DNA from: Rhodoluna sp.
GTDB lineage: Bacteria > Actinomycetota > Actinomycetes > Actinomycetales > Microbacteriaceae
Assembly: GCA_023260375.1 (NCBI GenBank)
Contig: JALQVK010000013.1
Location: 1-11,149 of the forward strand
Reading direction: 5' to 3'
DNA length: 11,149 nt
The position numbers and the translations under genes were made by a program. Under the pieces are notes generated by a model, which saw nothing but the letters and a program-made list of their open reading frames with translations, ran no database searches and was not told where the DNA came from. This document shows, piece after piece, positions 1 through 6,783 of the stretch. Position 1 is the stretch's first letter; every line of letters begins with the position of its first letter.

Positions 1-151
1 CAATAGTTCGAACAAAGCCGCAATAATAATCGGATGGGTATTCGGAATTATTCAAATTGCTGCAGTTATTTGGGTCATAAATCAATCAGTGCAAGCGAAT
101 CTTGATTCGATAAGAAATCAGGCTTTCTGCGACTATTCATCAATGTGTTAG
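1..151 (+). CDS. C-terminal end of an unidentified membrane protein (partial)
   Basis: The frame beginning at base 2 stays open to a TAG at 149-151, giving the last 49 residues of a protein whose start lies left of the window. No start codon occurs in this stretch before the hydrophobic segment, so it is a tail and not a small complete gene. Residues read about as a short polar lead, then one transmembrane helix (AAIIIGWVFGIIQIAAVIWV) and a roughly 25-residue polar end, which holds two cysteines, the second being the last residue. A C-terminal membrane helix plus short tail fits many small membrane proteins, and I do not recognise the family. It is followed by about 108 bases without a gene before the convergent zinc-ribbon gene. 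The open frame and helix are seen directly; that it is a real gene is inferred. Confidence 0.5.
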   Translation, partial: NSSNKAAIIIGWVFGIIQIAAVIWVINQSVQANLDSIRNQAFCDYSSMC

Positions 152-185
152 CAGCTAGATTCTGACCCGAAAGCACGTCAACCGC

Positions 186-202
186 AATCCAACAGGTGGA
201 TT
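186..202. other. Small hairpin in the convergent gap (possible weak terminator)
   Basis: Between two convergent genes, AATCCA (186-191) and TGGATT (197-202) form a 6-bp inverted repeat around a 5-base loop. There is no clear T-run on either side, so it would be a poor intrinsic terminator. It is the only obvious hairpin between the end of the partial membrane gene (151) and the end of the minus-strand operon (260). Nothing else was recognised in 152-259. Confidence 0.25.
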
Positions 203-259
203 AAATAAGTTACAAATGTGCACTCGCTGTTCGCCGAGAAACTTTTGCAGGATCCGACT

Positions 260-607
260 TTAGGAAAGAACTTTCTTCACAACACTTGATTTGAGATTCA
301 TCGCTCCGAAGCCGTCGACTTTAGCGTCGATGTCGTGACCATCCGGGCCGTTGACGAGACGAATGTTGCGAACCTTGGTTCCAACCTTAATTGAGGTGGA
401 CGAGCCTTTAACCTTTAGGTCTTTGATGATGGTTACGGTGTCGCCGTCTTCGAGGATATTGCCGACGGCGTCCTTGATGACCTTTACTTCTTCTGCTACA
501 TCAACTTCTTGGGTCCACTCGTTGGCACATTCAGGGCAGACGAGCAGTGAGCCCATTTCGTATGTGTAAGGGCTTTGGCATTTTGGGCATGCTGGTAGTT
601 CGCTCAA
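260..607 (-). CDS. yjdM: YjdM/PhnA-family zinc-ribbon protein
   Basis: This is a 115-residue protein of the YjdM (formerly PhnA, 'alkylphosphonate utilization') family, close to the usual family length. The N-terminal zinc ribbon is visible as CPKC (C7, C10) and CPEC (C24, C27), followed by the family's typical WTQE segment. The C-terminal half is a small beta-barrel-like domain marked by '[19 protein letters not shown]' and '[12 protein letters not shown]'. Despite the old name, its biochemical role is not established, and nothing here points to phosphonate metabolism. The start is a TTG at 605-607; the first later ATG (residue 18) would remove the first cysteine pair. The TTG overlaps the TGA of the TipAS-domain gene as TTGA, with a GGAG about 10 bases upstream, so it is probably translated by coupling as the last gene of the operon. 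Family assignment is confident; function is not. Confidence 0.9.
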   Translation of the reverse strand: MSELPACPKCQSPYTYEMGSLLVCPECANEWTQEVDVAEEVKVIKDAVGNILEDGDTVTIIKDLKVKGSSTSIKVGTKVRNIRLVNGPDGHDIDAKVDGFGAMNLKSSVVKKVLS

Positions 608-948
608 AGGTTTTTCTCCGCCCAGATCTGAATTGCGTCGTAGTGGTATTTGCCAAGACCGATGGCGACGGCCTCATAGGTTTCTTTGTAGGGACTCGGC
701 AAGATGTAGCTCATAGCCAGGGATTTGTAGGCCTCTTTGGATGGCGTCCAGAATTTGGAAACGAAGTCGTAGTGCTTCTTAACCAGTTCTTGGACTTCTG
801 GATTGGCTGGGTTGATGCCTTGGTTCATGGCTTCTGCAAACGATTTGGTAATCTCGCTGAACTCGAGAGTGAACTGGTTGGTTTGCTGCTCGGTGTAATT
901 GTTTTGGTACTGACCTGCGTGAATACCTAACGGATCTGAATTACTCAT
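604..948 (-). CDS. Stand-alone TipAS-type antibiotic-recognition domain protein
   Basis: A 114-residue protein matching the TipAS domain, the drug-binding C-terminal part of the Streptomyces MerR regulator TipA. The diagnostic core is the helical segment around residues 48-75, including [19 protein letters not shown], with a later [11 protein letters not shown] tail. There is no N-terminal MerR DNA-binding region; the first ~20 residues are polar and disordered-looking, so it cannot act alone as a TipA-like activator. The protein has no cysteine, whereas thiopeptide capture by TipA uses a cysteine, so covalent drug trapping of that kind is not expected. It begins with ATG (946-948) inside the end of the sortase gene (ATGA overlap) and its stop overlaps the start of yjdM. 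It could be a non-covalent small-molecule binder or sequestering protein. Domain call is confident; ligand and role are unknown. Confidence 0.85.
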   Translation of the reverse strand: MSNSDPLGIHAGQYQNNYTEQQTNQFTLEFSEITKSFAEAMNQGINPANPEVQELVKKHYDFVSKFWTPSKEAYKSLAMSYILPSPYKETYEAVAIGLGKYHYDAIQIWAEKNL

Positions 949-1643
949 CGCTGTAGATACTCCAAGGCGGTTGGTTTTCCTTCACTGGCTGGCTGCTGAC
1001 CAATCAGTTCCAGCCAAACGATTATTCTCTGTCGGTTAGTCCATTTTGGGTGACAGCTCGTCAAAGTCATGTATTTACCGCCGGGATGAGCGCCGTTTAG
1101 TCGCTTTGGAACTTTACTTATGACGTCAATTTCGCTGGGATCAACTATTGCGGTTTGTAGGTATTTGTAAGTGAACCAATTGTCATTGGTTTCCACGAAA
1201 ACCAAATCTCCGGCAGTAAGTGTGTCGATCTTGTTGAATGGTGCTCCGTGACTGGTTCGATGAGCGGCCACTGCGAAATTACCCTCTTCTCCAGGCCATT
1301 GGCTTGAAAGGTAATGGCCAGGACCAATTTTGTTCAAGGTGATTTTCTGAAAAGTGCCCTGTCCGATTAGTCGTTCATAGCTTTTTCCAAACCTTGGGAT
1401 ATAGATTTTGCCAAAGACGTGACCCTGCTTTAGTTTTTTGGAAATAGGTTCAAACTTGTCGACCGAGCTCGAGGTTCCTTGAACATATGTTTTGGATGTT
1501 TGTTCCTGTTGATTTGAAACCAGAGGGTCGTTGATGAAAATTTGCCAAACCGCGTAAAGCATCACAACCATTCCAGCAGTGATCAGGATCTCCCCCAAGA
1601 TGCTCAGTCTTGTTGTTTTGAGTGGTGCAACTCGTTTACCCAT
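945..1643 (-). CDS. Class E-type sortase
   Basis: A 232-residue membrane-anchored cysteine transpeptidase that would join surface proteins bearing a sorting signal to the cell wall. Residues 1-13 are basic and cytoplasmic, 14-36 form the N-terminal membrane anchor, 37-73 are a polar extracellular linker, and about 74-215 are the sortase beta-barrel. The catalytic residues are visible: His128 in AAHRTSHG, Cys197 in TLTSCHP, and the likely Arg206 in NRQRIIVW. The TxTxCHP form and the anchor topology fit actinobacterial class E enzymes, which generally prefer LAXTG-like signals. The ATG start at 1641-1643 has an AGAGGA about 12 bases upstream and overlaps the end of a tiny membrane-protein gene by 8 bases. 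Downstream it overlaps the TipAS-domain gene (ATGA). No LPXTG or LAXTG substrate is encoded in this window, so its targets lie elsewhere. Sortase assignment is very firm; the class is likely. Confidence 0.93.
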   Translation of the reverse strand: MGKRVAPLKTTRLSILGEILITAGMVVMLYAVWQIFINDPLVSNQQEQTSKTYVQGTSSSVDKFEPISKKLKQGHVFGKIYIPRFGKSYERLIGQGTFQKITLNKIGPGHYLSSQWPGEEGNFAVAAHRTSHGAPFNKIDTLTAGDLVFVETNDNWFTYKYLQTAIVDPSEIDVISKVPKRLNGAHPGGKYMTLTSCHPKWTNRQRIIVWLELIGQQPASEGKPTALEYLQR

Positions 1644-1791
1644 TTATGGACGGGTCCTCTGAAATCAGCGCGTCCACTGCTGGGAAGACTAGGAAAAACA
1701 GTATTGAAATGACGATCATTGCAAGGAGCACCAGTTGAACTGTCTTGGCGAATTTTCCGCCGGGCAGTTTCCTAAATAGGGCTGAATACAT
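1636..1791 (-). CDS. Tiny conserved actinobacterial membrane protein upstream of sortase (51 aa)
   Basis: A short ORF of 51 residues begins at the ATG on 1789-1791 and ends with TAA at 1636-1638. It starts MYSALFRKLPGGKFAKT, then has one strongly hydrophobic helix (about residues 18-38, ending LFFLVFPAV), then a short acidic tail. Actinobacteria commonly carry a small protein of this form (MY-x-A-L-x-R-x-LPG-P..., one helix, FPxV) next to sortase and pabA/trpG-type genes, and the resemblance is strong by eye. The LPGG is an N-terminal cytoplasmic motif and not a sorting signal. Its coding end overlaps the sortase start by 8 bases (AATGGGTAA), implying coupled translation. It is the first gene of the four-gene minus-strand operon. 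The function is not known; a small partner or stabiliser of the sortase is a guess. Ordinary ORF length cutoffs would miss it. Confidence 0.8.
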   Translation of the reverse strand: MYSALFRKLPGGKFAKTVQLVLLAMIVISILFFLVFPAVDALISEDPSING

Positions 1792-1817
1792 GTGTGATTT
1801 TCTCGCAAAATCGTTTA

Positions 1818-1846
1818 AATTTAGAATGTTCGTCTAAACGAACACA
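1818..1846 (-). promoter_or_regulatory. Candidate promoter for the sortase operon
   Basis: On the minus strand, TAAATT (1823 down to 1818) fits a TANNNT -10 hexamer. Seventeen bases upstream lies TGTGTT (1846 down to 1841), a weak -35. Transcription would start near 1811, giving a leader of about 20 bases before the ATG of the small membrane-protein gene. The -35 is poor, so this is only the best candidate in the gap. Confidence 0.3.
1827..1844. promoter_or_regulatory. 18-bp inverted repeat, candidate operator in the divergent control region
   Basis: TGTTCGT (1827-1833) and ACGAACA (1838-1844) form a perfect 7-bp dyad around four bases. It lies in the 114-base gap between divergent genes and falls between the weak -35 and -10 proposed for the minus-strand operon, a common position for a repressor site. 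It is not the actinobacterial LexA box, which has GAAC-N4-GTTC in the opposite order. The right arm also shares bases with another dyad, TCGTTTA (1811-1817) / TAAACGA (1835-1841). The symmetry is seen directly; protein binding is inferred. Confidence 0.35.
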
Positions 1847-1873
1847 GTTAGATTTCTTGGGTTTTAGCACGCT

Positions 1874-1902
1874 TAACCTTCGAAAATCGAATCATCTGAG
1901 GG
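1874..1902 (+). promoter_or_regulatory. Candidate -10, dyad and RBS of the giant surface-protein gene
   Basis: TAACCT (1874-1879) fits TANNNT and would place transcription start near 1886. No good -35 is seen 16-18 bases upstream. Immediately after it, TTCGA (1879-1883) and TCGAA (1887-1891) make a short dyad. GAGGG (1898-1902) is the ribosome-binding site and ends only three bases before the ATG at 1906, which is unusually close. The RBS is fairly secure; the promoter is tentative. Confidence 0.35.
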
Positions 1903-1905
1903 TAA

Positions 1906-4900
1906 ATGCAGCTAACCGGATTTAAGGATAACCCAGGGAGCCTAAAGCGACTCTGGGCATTTCTGACAATCTCGTTTTTGACGCTCTTGATGGTTGGAGT
2001 TGGATCAACTGCCCAGGCGGCAATTTCCTACGGTGTTCAAGCCAAGATTTATTCTGGCTACACGGGTGGCGAAGCAGTTCGACCGATGGACAATCCTAGT
2101 GTTGTCAGCAATTACTCACTCTGTAAAACGGAAACGTTGAGCTCAATTAACGCCGTCTACGGAAACGGTGACATCGAAGGCTGTGGCTCCGATCAAATCC
2201 TTATTCACTACACGGGTTACCTTTACTCCCCTGTGGCAACCAGTTACAGTTTTCAGGCGAACTCCGACGACGGGTTTTGGGCCAAGGTTGGCTCTCAGGT
2301 AGTTGTAAATAACTGGCAGGTTCAGGGTTGTGTTCCAAGCCCGGAAAGCTCCAGTATCACCTTCTCCGCCGGCGAATACAAACCATTTGATGCTTGGTAC
2401 TACGACGGAGGTTGGGGTGCTTGCTCGCAGTTCTTGTACACACCAGCCGGCGGTGACACCGCGATTGTTCCTGAAACAATGTTCACCACAACGAACTATG
2501 TGGCGGCGAACTTCACCGATACCGCCATCGACGGTCAAGTGCTAAAAGGCACCGCTTACTCGGCTACCGTTCACGCTGCAGGATCCGGAACTGTCACCTA
2601 TTCAGTTTCTTCAGGATCTTTGCCGCCTGGCATCAACTTGAACAGTTCAACCGGAGCACTTTCTGGAACGCCAACATCGGCTGGAAGTTACGGCTTCACA
2701 ATTAGGGCGCGTGCCAACGATTCCGGTGTTGTGTCTGAAGACACCTCCGGTGCACTATCAATCGTCGTCTGTTTAGATACTTCAATAACCACACCTCTTC
2801 AAGATTCAACGCTTTGGCTGACCGAAGCTTTCAGTGATCGCATCATTTTTGGCGGTTACCCCCTACCTACAGTTACTAAAGTTTCTGGCACACTTCCGCC
2901 AGGAATAACCCTGTCCGGAAATGGAACACTCAGCGGAACACCAACTGCGCCCGGAACCTACTCCTTCAAGCTCCGAGGTACCAACACCTTTGATTTCACG
3001 GACAGCCCAACATACACATTCATCGTGGAACCAGCTCCCCTGTTCACAGCGGGTTCTAATTACAGTTCAACAACCGTTTACGGGTCTTCGGTTAGTCACA
3101 CCCCAACTGTGCTCGGCCACGGACTGACATTTTCAATGACTGGAGCACTTCCAGCCGGAGTAAATCTAAACACGCAAACCGGAGCTCTAACTGGGAGCGC
3201 AAACGAAGCCGGCCGATTCACGTTTAGGGTAACTGCCACAAACCGAAGCGGTTCCGCACTTGCGACCGCTTCGACCATGACGGTGAACCAGGGGCCAACT
3301 CTAACGGCCACTTCGGTATCGACATCACTCACCAAGAATTCGACCTACAGTTACACCTTTGAAGCAACCGGCTATCCGGCACCAGCATTTGAACTCGAAA
3401 GTGGCAGCCTGCCAACTGGTTTGACTCTAAATAGTTCGGGTCTCCTCACCGGAAAGCCAACAGCCGTTGGGAACTTCACCTTTACCCTTCGTGCCTTGAA
3501 TGGCTTTGGAGGCAACTGGTACAGCGACTCGGTGACTAAAACTATTAGCGTCACAGGAGCACCGGTTTTCACCGATAACGAAAACTACAGCGATACCGTG
3601 AATGCTGGAAGCTCCTATTCACATATGCCCACCGTTTCTGGAGCAGGAGTTACCTACACGCTTGGTTCAAACTCCCATCTTCCAAACGGCGTAACCCTGA
3701 ATACTGAAACCGGTGTGGTTAGCGGTCGACCAAGCCAGTCTGGAGAATTCACATTCACCGTGGTTGCAACTAACAGCTTGGGATCTGACACTTCAGCGCT
3801 GTCGAAACTCACGGTTCGAGCTGCGCCAGTCTTCACATCAAGTTCGCCATTAGTGCGTCTTACAAAAGGTGTCTCCTACTCTTACGACTTTGCTGCCAGC
3901 GGTTTTCCTGTGCCGACTTTCACGGTTTTCAGTGGTCACCTGCCGGCGGGATTAACTTTGGACACCGACGGCACTTTGCACGGAACCCCAACTGCTGGCG
4001 ATGAGTACACCTTCACGGTTCGCGCTTCAAATGCTCTCGACACGGTTGATGTCACCAAAACCATTACTGTGATCCAACCTCCATATGCGATTGACGACAC
4101 ACTTCAGCTCCTAATCTTGGCTGGCGGCAACTATGCCGACGCGGTACATTTTGGTGGATACCCGGTTCCTACCTACGAAATAGTGGATGGAACATTGCCG
4201 CCCGGTTTGGAACTCAACACGGCCAGCGGTGCGATTACCGGACACCCAACGAACGGAGGACTTTACAACTTCAAGGTAAAAGCGACCGGTGGCGGAGCCT
4301 CGACCACAACCGACAACTTTGCCTTAGTGGTCAATCAAGGCCCGATTAAGTTTGATGACCTACTAGTGGCAACAACCGAACTTGGTAAAACTTACAGCGA
4401 CGGCATTTCGGCAACTGGCTATCCTCTGCCAGGTTATTCACTCAAAACTGGGTCACTTCCAGCAGGTTTGAAATTGAATGCCCTGACCGGTGCAATTACC
4501 GGAACTCCGACATCGACCGGGGTCTACACATTTACTATTGATGCCACCAACCAAATTGGTGTTATTTCGTTCCCAGGGACTATCACCGTCCAGCAGTTAC
4601 CGTTATTCCTTCGAGGTGACCTACCTGCAACAGTTCAACTTGGCGAATCGATAACTACCAGATTGGTCGCCAGCGGTTTCCCAACGCCAACCTTTGCCGT
4701 AACATCTGGTGCACTTCCTGACGGACTGTCCCTAGACCCCAACACGGGAGAAATTTCAGGAACTACGACCAATGGTGGAACTTATAGCTTCGTGGTTTCA
4801 GCAACTAATGATCTTGGTACGACGGCTTATAAAACCATTACCGTTGAAGTTCTTGGAGCCGAAACACAGATCGATGTATCCGCAAAAATCGGTGAAGTCG

Positions 4901-6771
4901 TCACCGGAAAAACAATTGCGATTGCGAGCGGTGGCCTCAAACCAACCGCTCCATACGAGGTAGTTCTCCGCTCAACTCCTCAAACTATCGCTTCCGGAAA
5001 TGCCTCTGCCCAGGGAACCGTAGACGAGCAGGCCAAAATCCCAGCTGGGTTGGAGCCTGGCTGGCATTCAATTACCCTTACGTCACTCAAACCTGATGGA
5101 ACCCCATTTGAAAAAGCGATCTACTTTCAGGTGACCGAAACCTTGATGCTTGAAGAGATTTCTCAGGTAGCCCCAACTGACAGCCAAAAGGCTGAAGCCT
5201 TAACCAATGACCCTGAGTTTTACGCAAAAATGGGAATCGATCCAGCCGGGACAGTAACTCCGGCCGCTGCGGCGGCTCAAGTAGAGCAAGTCACCTCGGT
5301 AGTGGCGTCGGTCGCTTTGGTTTCTGCTGCTGCAGCTGGAGCCGCAGCTGCAGCCGGTGCGGCAGCCAGCGCAGGAGGTGCGGCAGCTTCTGCTGGAGGG
5401 TCAACTGCCGGAGGAGCAGCCAGAGGAGGAAGCAGTTCTTCGGCAGGCGCCCGTTCAAGCGGTGGCGGAACTTCGTCTTCGTCATCGTCATCATCATCTA
5501 ACTCTTCTTCAAGTTCATCCTCTGGATCGGCCAACGGAAGCGACGACTCGGATGGTGGCGACTACGGCAACCTAGAAGCCGAACACGACGACTTTGAGGC
5601 AGAATCCTCTGGCGCTGTTGACCGACTCAAACTCTGGAAATTTGCTGCGCTAACGGCGTTTGATAAGCCTTTAACCAACTGGATTGAACGAACTGCCCAA
5701 GTCTCCCCTGTGCTAAGCCGAATCTTGAATGATGGCTCTTATCTACGCGCACTCTTTGGTTCCGTAACCGGATTCGGCTATTTCGCTGCCGTGATTCTGG
5801 GAGTTGCAGCAGTGGACCCAAGCGCTGCGTCCCTGGCCACAAGCGGTCGAATTGTTGTCTTGGTTGCCATCATGGCCCTGGGGACACTAGATGCCTTATT
5901 CGGACTACTAGCCATGACTGCGTTTGTGATTACCTCGGTCACTTTCATGCCAGTGGCTGGCGTTGGTGACATGCGGTATCTATTAGCGATGTTCATTCTT
6001 GGATTCGCACCAAGCATCATGGCTACAACTTTCCGAAAAATCCGCAGGCCAGCAATCGAAAATCTGAGCGATGCTTGGGAGCGAATAATCGACCTGGCGC
6101 TAATCGGCTTCATTTCGGTGCTGACCGTAATGAGCTTGGTTGGTTCGGTTTCGGCTTTCGCGGGAGTCACAGTGCCACTGAGCCAAGACGTGAAACCAAT
6201 TGCGCTAGCTATCGCCTCGGTTGCCCTAATTAGAGTCTTGGTTGAAGAATTCGCAGCAAAATTTGCACCAGAGCGACTCAACCGGCTAAATCCAACCGAA
6301 GTTCCCGGAACCTTCTTTTGGCAGCCGTGGGCTTCTCTGCTGCTCAAGGCCGGTGTTTTGATTCTCATGATCGGCGGCATGGTCGGCATGGGTTGGCACC
6401 TTTGGGTGGGAACTTTACTGATCTTCCTGCCTGGAATCATCGGCATGCTCTTTCCAGAACTCCCAACATTCAAATGGATTCATGAGTTCATTCCAGGTGG
6501 CGTCGGAGCACTCGCCTTTGCGACGCTCATTTCGTCTTGGAGTGGGCAAATCGTCAATGCGCTTCTCGGAAAGTCGGAGCTCTACGGTCAACTTTCGTTC
6601 ATCCTGATTCCGCTACCGGTAATCCTGATAGCCATCATTGGAATGTTCGCAAAACAGGACGAAAAACTATGGCAACGTGTCAATAAAAAGTGGCTCTACA
6701 TCGTCGGAGGAATCGCGGTATTTGTGTTCACAATTCAGGTGACCGACTTCTTCCCAACCATTTTCAGTTAG
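1906..6771 (+). CDS. Giant PA14 / Ig-repeat surface protein with C-terminal polytopic membrane domain
   Basis: A 1621-residue exported protein. Residues 1-38 are a signal peptide (basic KRLW, hydrophobic core, AQA before A39). Residues 40-195 resemble a PA14 carbohydrate/ligand-binding domain, with the hallmark NSDDGFW at 119-125 and NNW at 135-137. Residues 199-983 hold nine putative-Ig (He_PIG-like) repeats of about 86-90 residues, each with LPxGxxL..TGxxxGTPT..GxYxFTxxAxN. Residues 984-1078 form a further beta-rich domain containing VVLRSTPQ and IPAGLEPGWHSITL, typical of the final stalk domain of actinobacterial surface proteins. About 1120-1213 are Ala/Gly- then Ser-rich, and 1214-1236 are acidic. 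Residues 1286-1621 contain roughly 9-11 hydrophobic helices. There is no LPXTG or LAXTG signal although a sortase gene diverges from it, so anchoring is presumably by the membrane domain. An adhesin or envelope receptor is plausible. The ATG is supported by GAGGG and by the signal peptide. I do not recognise the whole architecture. Confidence 0.9.
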   Translation: MQLTGFKDNPGSLKRLWAFLTISFLTLLMVGVGSTAQAAISYGVQAKIYSGYTGGEAVRPMDNPSVVSNYSLCKTETLSSINAVYGNGDIEGCGSDQILIHYTGYLYSPVATSYSFQANSDDGFWAKVGSQVVVNNWQVQGCVPSPESSSITFSAGEYKPFDAWYYDGGWGACSQFLYTPAGGDTAIVPETMFTTTNYVAANFTDTAIDGQVLKGTAYSATVHAAGSGTVTYSVSSGSLPPGINLNSSTGALSGTPTSAGSYGFTIRARANDSGVVSEDTSGALSIVVCLDTSITTPLQDSTLWLTEAFSDRIIFGGYPLPTVTKVSGTLPPGITLSGNGTLSGTPTAPGTYSFKLRGTNTFDFTDSPTYTFIVEPAPLFTAGSNYSSTTVYGSSVSHTPTVLGHGLTFSMTGALPAGVNLNTQTGALTGSANEAGRFTFRVTATNRSGSALATASTMTVNQGPTLTATSVSTSLTKNSTYSYTFEATGYPAPAFELESGSLPTGLTLNSSGLLTGKPTAVGNFTFTLRALNGFGGNWYSDSVTKTISVTGAPVFTDNENYSDTVNAGSSYSHMPTVSGAGVTYTLGSNSHLPNGVTLNTETGVVSGRPSQSGEFTFTVVATNSLGSDTSALSKLTVRAAPVFTSSSPLVRLTKGVSYSYDFAASGFPVPTFTVFSGHLPAGLTLDTDGTLHGTPTAGDEYTFTVRASNALDTVDVTKTITVIQPPYAIDDTLQLLILAGGNYADAVHFGGYPVPTYEIVDGTLPPGLELNTASGAITGHPTNGGLYNFKVKATGGGASTTTDNFALVVNQGPIKFDDLLVATTELGKTYSDGISATGYPLPGYSLKTGSLPAGLKLNALTGAITGTPTSTGVYTFTIDATNQIGVISFPGTITVQQLPLFLRGDLPATVQLGESITTRLVASGFPTPTFAVTSGALPDGLSLDPNTGEISGTTTNGGTYSFVVSATNDLGTTAYKTITVEVLGAETQIDVSAKIGEVVTGKTIAIASGGLKPTAPYEVVLRSTPQTIASGNASAQGTVDEQAKIPAGLEPGWHSITLTSLKPDGTPFEKAIYFQVTETLMLEEISQVAPTDSQKAEALTNDPEFYAKMGIDPAGTVTPAAAAAQVEQVTSVVASVALVSAAAAGAAAAAGAAASAGGAAASAGGSTAGGAARGGSSSSAGARSSGGGTSSSSSSSSSNSSSSSSSGSANGSDDSDGGDYGNLEAEHDDFEAESSGAVDRLKLWKFAALTAFDKPLTNWIERTAQVSPVLSRILNDGSYLRALFGSVTGFGYFAAVILGVAAVDPSAASLATSGRIVVLVAIMALGTLDALFGLLAMTAFVITSVTFMPVAGVGDMRYLLAMFILGFAPSIMATTFRKIRRPAIENLSDAWERIIDLALIGFISVLTVMSLVGSVSAFAGVTVPLSQDVKPIALAIASVALIRVLVEEFAAKFAPERLNRLNPTEVPGTFFWQPWASLLLKAGVLILMIGGMVGMGWHLWVGTLLIFLPGIIGMLFPELPTFKWIHEFIPGGVGALAFATLISSWSGQIVNALLGKSELYGQLSFILIPLPVILIAIIGMFAKQDEKLWQRVNKKWLYIVGGIAVFVFTIQVTDFFPTIFS
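2500..4855 (+). repeat. Nine tandem Ig-like repeat units (~260 bp each), partly in A/B pairs
   Basis: Within the giant gene the LPxG core recurs at about residues 239, 329, 415, 502, 592, 679, 764, 851 and 937. Two kinds of unit are visible. B units (2, 4, 6, 7, 8, 9) carry a G-[YF]-P-x-P motif before the LPxG core; A units (1, 3, 5) lack it, and units 3 and 5 instead share NYS...GSS.SH.PTV.G. Units 3+4 (residues 377-551) and 5+6 (552-724) form a two-domain super-repeat of about 174 residues. The repeats are diverged at DNA level, so they are old domain duplications and not recent satellite expansion. Confidence 0.85.
5263..5612 (+). other. Low-complexity linker: Ala/Gly-rich, then Ser-rich, then acidic
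   Basis: Inside the giant gene, about 5263-5440 codes mainly for Ala, Gly and Ser. About 5446-5530 codes for near-continuous Ser using TCT/TCG/TCA triplets (a visible 3-base-period tract around 5474-5502), and about 5542-5612 is rich in Asp and Glu. The early part, VTSVVASVALVS followed by an alanine run, is hydrophobic enough to be an extra membrane helix. Such tracts are prone to length change by replication slippage. It separates the stalk from the polytopic membrane domain. Confidence 0.7.
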
Positions 6772-6783
6772 GGAATTCTTCTG

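Noticed and set aside
264..275. GAAAG-AA-CTTTC dyad as a terminator
   Set aside because: It lies inside the end of the yjdM coding frame, has a two-base loop and lacks a T-run.
547..930. 127-residue plus-strand open frame rich in Val and Phe
   Set aside because: Opposite strand of the well-supported TipAS-domain gene and the yjdM start; no recognisable features.
1827..1844. Possible LexA/SOS box
   Set aside because: The arms are in the reverse order (GTTC...GAAC with a longer spacer), unlike the actinobacterial GAAC-N4-GTTC box.
3148..4725. LPxTG-like motifs in the giant protein
   Set aside because: The LPAGL, LPTGL and LPDGL strings are internal Ig-repeat core motifs. None is a true LPXTG, and none is followed by a terminal hydrophobic segment and basic tail.
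2500..4855. CRISPR-like or satellite repeats
   Set aside because: The periodicity is at protein level (~87 residues), the DNA units are diverged and fully coding, and there is no repeat-spacer structure.
5277..5534. Minus-strand open frames coding Asp/Glu- and Pro/Ala-rich peptides
   Set aside because: They are antisense readings of the Ala/Gly/Ser low-complexity linker of the giant gene, with no plausible start signal or family.
5778..6473. 231-residue minus-strand open frame
   Set aside because: It lies wholly opposite the membrane domain of the giant gene. Its composition is that of a shadow frame and shows no domain.
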